Of a stretch of 16,074 bases of DNA, positions 15,001 through 16,074 are shown in pieces; the first letter of the stretch is position 1; every line of letters begins with the position of its first letter. Location: NCBI GenBank assembly GCA_964636325.1, contig CAZWRV010000124.1:1-16074 (forward strand), in the 5' to 3' direction. The position numbers were made by a program, and so were the translations under genes. The notes under the pieces were generated by a model that saw only the letters and a program-made list of their open reading frames with translations, had not been told where the DNA came from and made no database searches. Source of the DNA: CAZWRV01 sp964636325 (GTDB taxonomy: Bacteria; Verrucomicrobiota; Lentisphaeria; Victivallales; GWF2-50-93).

Positions 15001-15342
15001 GCGGACTTCGCCGTCCCCGGACTTCGGACGGTCAAAGGACGGCTCGGCGTGGAAGACGACACCGAAAAGCCGGACTACGAGGGTTCGGAGGGTGTTTCAC
15101 TGGTGCCGTCGGAGATCCTCCCCGGCCCGTATAGGCTGGCTGGAATCTCGGCAGAATTGGACGGAAATGGCATTTTCACCTTCATAGGCGTTCCGCCGGG
15201 AAAATACACGCTCAAGGCCGCCTGCAACGCGCCGGACGGAGGAAAGGTCATGCAATACGAGATCCCCGTGGAAGTCCCGACAGCCCCCGACAAGTCCGCC
15301 GATGAAGCTATCGACCTCGGCCGGATCAAACCGCTAAAATAA
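12046..15342 (+). CDS. Large secreted protein of carboxypeptidase-regulatory-like repeats
   Basis: The 1098-aa product starts with a signal peptide (MLTHLCRIF, hydrophobic 10-20, likely cleavage after VSA at 23). The rest is a chain of about ten carboxypeptidase-regulatory-like (CarboxypepD_reg) or similar beta-sandwich units. Each starts with the pattern G-x-(V/I)-x-D-x-x-G-x-P-(V/L)-x-(G/D)-(A/V) near 26, 117, 225, 304, 386, 476, 658, 814, 909 and 996, often with a later '(A/P)DG.F.I' turn. Units at 117, 304 and 476 are clearest; 658, 909 and 996 are diverged. No catalytic motif, membrane anchor or sorting signal is seen at the C-terminus (ends DLGRIKPLK). An extracellular structural or binding role is likely. 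The RBS GAGGGG lies 6 nt before the ATG; the longer frame from 11956 includes the promoter and is not used. Confidence 0.85.
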   Translation: MLTHLCRIFSCVALILLCGAVSAFELEVTDADGGGPLAGVAFDAGISLRPKGFKEIKGTTDAKGVLKIEVPPEASSFEIIPAAGSGYAPSGYQWKAGKEQKPVPEKAALKLVKGVEIGGIVNGPDGSPLAGVEILLTFELLDEAYEPPLCHAWDLEARSGPDGKWTARVNPAMIAAIDLEFSHAGYLGTADERVEFEKNLADSKSDLLAKSHRTILELEKKAPAAATVKDNDGRPVPGATVWFLTRRQCLRATTGEDGKATAPEELRGNLIVIAGKKGFACTEVPSANPNGFNAALTLQEGAAVKGRVVDAGGKPVEGVAIRKYEFDTDNELGGALTGADGNFEIRAGKVDKPVWTIHKEGFIRYINARLGPDSPNIITLYPVITLRGKVTDDAGSPITSFRLSAGKTMEKLFTSPDGSYSFPLTILPFEQAVSGIKPLETAITLADGRKTKATLKPVLGQSELVADFVVAAPKQLKGIVLDPDGKAVADAEVSITSRKSSDNEIMRKAVESRPDNPALAPPKKKKIASGNDGTFKIDVPEKEKFLVSAAHPSGYGELLCESPPDKEVSIQLKSWGGLVLKWPKEQTPKTGTLLVLERPVPGLDRLDKAKFTVGADGTLTVEKAPPGPARLSCPGLILWTEILPGQKTETCLPDSGATVSGSLKFEGAGSFQALRQAGVELSLALHPACPAGLDNSLLPTDRDKTYISGFSDSSFSLAKLDPFSEKDMKIISRLCELRTNLAPLPAVISGDGYFVFKNVQAGEYRIKGSISGTPFDFGKLEVPSDKAALKAPVETETKPIPMSIFPLKPSGKFLTGTVVDAEGAPVSDAILRFDCKSGAPLPLSSPGFENERPPHFTARPAEDGSFSIAIPEDAGRRLSIFSEKHGCASCKGNVELPDGRAQLLPWSSINGKIGLPAREKDAGCNVSYADENGTFSDMRAAGEEGNFKFQKVPSGKGKLIVFISRDDDLDETSLEYLIETPSAGTADFAVPGLRTVKGRLGVEDDTEKPDYEGSEGVSLVPSEILPGPYRLAGISAELDGNGIFTFIGVPPGKYTLKAACNAPDGGKVMQYEIPVEVPTAPDKSADEAIDLGRIKPLK

Positions 15343-15419
15343 ACCACCCCCCGGGACGAGCACTTCAAGAAAACCGGATTCGATGCTGTCCTGGCATGAA
15401 ACGACCTTGTTCGTAGTTC

Positions 15420-15470
15420 CGGCTTCAGCCGAAAATCGCTAAAGCTCGATATGACACGGCCTAAAGGCCG
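15420..15470. repeat. Paired REP-like hairpins
   Basis: Two short hairpins lie 25 nt apart: CGGCT-TC-AGCCG (15420-15431) and CGGCCT-AA-AGGCCG (15457-15470). Twin GC-rich palindromes with tiny loops in a gene-free region are typical of REP/BIME-like elements. There is no T-run after either, so they are poor intrinsic terminators, although they are the first strong structures downstream of the 12046 gene. Confidence 0.5.
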
Positions 15471-15520
15471 GACCGCAAACATTTCACAGGCGAAACTGGC
15501 CGACCAACAATGGCAATAAA

Positions 15521-15571
15521 TTTCAGGGAAGTGCCGAACTGCGAGGTTCGCAATTTTGTCGAACAGAAACT
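15521..15571. repeat. Degenerate copy of the palindromic repeat unit
   Basis: TTTCAGGGAAGTGCC, the hairpin TGCGA-GGT-TCGCA (15540-15552), and TTTTGT-CGA-ACAGAA (15554-15568) followed by ACT align with the first 60-65 bases of the tandem units at 15741 and 15879. The downstream half of the unit is not present. A short open frame (15510-15713) crosses it but looks like translated repeat. Confidence 0.65.
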
Positions 15572-15600
15572 AGAGAAGGCGGTTTTGACAAGTGTTTCAT

Positions 15601-15620
15601 CCCGATCCGCAGGCATCGGG
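15601..15620. repeat. Small hairpin in repeat region
   Basis: CCCGAT (15601-15606) pairs with ATCGGG (15615-15620) around an 8-nt loop. It is another independent stem in the gene-free right end, between the degenerate unit and the GGTTGAGC block. Confidence 0.45.
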
Positions 15621-15627
15621 GCAAAAC

Positions 15628-15730
15628 CCTCCGCGCCTGGCGGTGAAAATGGTGCAATAATACGGTGTAGCCGTGGAGGGCGATTCGCCGCAGTGAATCG
15701 GAGCTGCGGTTGAGCTTGGCTCAACCCTCC
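15628..15730. repeat. Palindromic block carrying the GGTTGAGC hairpin
   Basis: CCCTCC (15628-15633) can pair with GGAGGG (15675-15680). The GGAGGG also opens a second element ending CCCTCC at 15725-15730. That element contains CGATTC (15681-15686) with GAATCG (15695-15700), then the perfect hairpin GGTTGAGC-TTG-GCTCAACC (15708-15726). The hairpin and closing CTCC match the second half of the tandem units, while the internal arm differs (CGATTC...GAATCG here, GGC-GAA-GCC there). It is a variant copy of the unit's 3' half. Confidence 0.65.
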
Positions 15731-15740
15731 ACCGAAAAGA

Positions 15741-15878
15741 ATCGAGTTACTGGAGAGTGACCATCTGCGAGATTCGCAGTTCTGTCGATGAGAAACTCGA
15801 CGGAGGGCGAAGCCGTGCTGAGCCGCGGTTGAGCTTGGCTCAACCCTCCGGAAGACGACAAAGTTAGCGACAAAGATG
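15741..15878. repeat. Tandem palindromic repeat, unit 1 (138 bp)
   Basis: Unit 1 begins ATCGAGTT and contains the hairpin CTGCGA-GAT-TCGCAG (15765-15779). CGAGTT (15743-15748) pairs with AACTCG (15794-15799) as an outer stem. It then has CGGAGGGCGAAGCC, the hairpin GGTTGAGC-TTG-GCTCAACC (15827-15845) and a short CGACAAAG tandem tail (two copies). The 75 nt at 15801-15875 are identical to 15944-16018 in unit 2, so the duplication is recent. Confidence 0.85.
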
Positions 15879-16033
15879 ATCGAGTTTCAGAGGAGTGCCT
15901 CTCTGGCGGGGAAATCCGCCAGTTCTGTCGAACAGAAACTCGACGGAGGGCGAAGCCGTGCTGAGCCGCGGTTGAGCTTGGCTCAACCCTCCGGAAGACG
16001 ACAAAGTTAGCGACAAAGCTACCGACAAAGATG
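15879..16033. repeat. Tandem palindromic repeat, unit 2 (155 bp)
   Basis: Unit 2 follows unit 1 without a gap. The outer stem CGAGTTTC (15881-15888) pairs with GAAACTCG (15935-15942). Inside are CTGGCGG-(6 nt)-CCGCCAG (15903-15922) and TTCTGT-CGA-ACAGAA (15923-15937). The 3' half carries the hairpin GGTTGAGC-TTG-GCTCAACC (15970-15988) and three copies of a 12-nt tail repeat. It is 17 bp longer than unit 1: 5 bp in the exchanged hairpin and 12 bp from one more tail repeat. Confidence 0.85.
15999..16033. repeat. 12-nt tandem tail repeats (CGACAAAGnnnn)
   Basis: CGACAAAG recurs at 15999, 16011 and 16023, an exact 12-nt period with a variable four-base spacer (TTAG, CTAC, ATGG). Unit 1 has only two copies, at 15856 and 15868. 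The copy-number difference between adjacent units marks this tail as a small variable-number repeat. Confidence 0.8.
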
Positions 16034-16074
16034 GGCGAGTTTCAGAGGAGTGCCGCTCTGGCGGGGAAATCCGC
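16034..16074. repeat. Tandem palindromic repeat, unit 3 (cut by window end)
   Basis: GGCGAGTTTCAGAGGAGTGC followed by CGCTCTGGCGGGGAAATCCGC repeats the start of unit 2 with few changes. The array therefore continues beyond the window. Part of the CTGGCGG/CCGCCAG hairpin is visible. Confidence 0.8.

Noticed and set aside
15510..15713. Short open frame (67 codons) in the right-end repeat region
   Set aside because: It runs through the degenerate repeat unit and two hairpins, has no RBS, and its translation mirrors the repeat (…VRNFVEQKLE…); a non-coding repeat is the simpler reading.
15741..16074. CRISPR array
   Set aside because: Units are 138-155 bp, mostly identical along their length, with no short direct repeats separated by unique spacers and no cas genes in view.

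Overview
The window (16,074 bases) looks like chromosomal DNA of a free-living or host-associated bacterium with fairly GC-rich, densely packed genes. The mix is a HydE-type [FeFe]-hydrogenase maturase, a family 2 glycosidase with its own AraC regulator, large secreted beta-sandwich proteins, an anti-sigma-antagonist protein with a characteristic tail, and intergenic blocks of palindromic repeats. This fits an anaerobic member of the PVC group, for example a Lentisphaerota-like lineage. That placement is inferred from protein style only; there is no rRNA or phylogenetic marker tree behind it.

Layout: 1-182 holds a repeat fragment and the hydE leader. hydE (183-1262, +) meets, tail to tail with a 14-nt overlap, a cytoplasmic GH2 glycoside hydrolase (1249-2994, -). 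The GH2 gene is divergent from an AraC-family regulator (3192-4004, +). Their shared 197-base spacer carries a clear sigma70-like promoter and paired repeats that look like operator half-sites, so this is probably a self-contained sugar-responsive unit. bioD (4093-4800, +) follows. A promoter with a structured leader then starts a tight + strand run: a secreted protein with an FCCH-like insert (4940-5908), a TrpG/PabA glutamine amidotransferase (5932-6522), an unusually compact alanyl-tRNA synthetase (6545-8329) and a STAS-domain protein overlapping it by 4 nt (8326-8868).

The next three genes are on the - strand: a secreted multidomain protein with a Kre9/KNH-like domain, an InlB-like domain and a duplicated unnamed domain (8916-10445), a NifU C-terminal-type Fe-S scaffold (10520-10738), and a membrane protein of the DUF4105/Lnb family (10862-11848). 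Divergent from these, and behind a strong extended -10 promoter, is a 1098-residue secreted protein made of about ten carboxypeptidase-regulatory-like repeats (12046-15342, +).

The last 730 bases (15343-16074) contain no convincing gene. They hold a block of palindromic repeats: two REP-like hairpins, a degenerate unit, and two full and one partial tandem unit of 138-155 bases. Different copies carry different arm sequences, yet the arms still pair. A related repeat core lies at 31-69, at the other end of the window.

The most notable items are the compact AlaRS (editing-domain beta-barrel and C-Ala domain both absent, CGGPH in place of CGGTH), the repeat array with apparent compensatory stem changes, the DUF4105/Lnb protein as a possible lipoprotein N-acyltransferase, and the duplicated unnamed domain in the secreted protein at 8916-10445. 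No CRISPR array, insertion sequence, tRNA, rRNA or phage module was seen.
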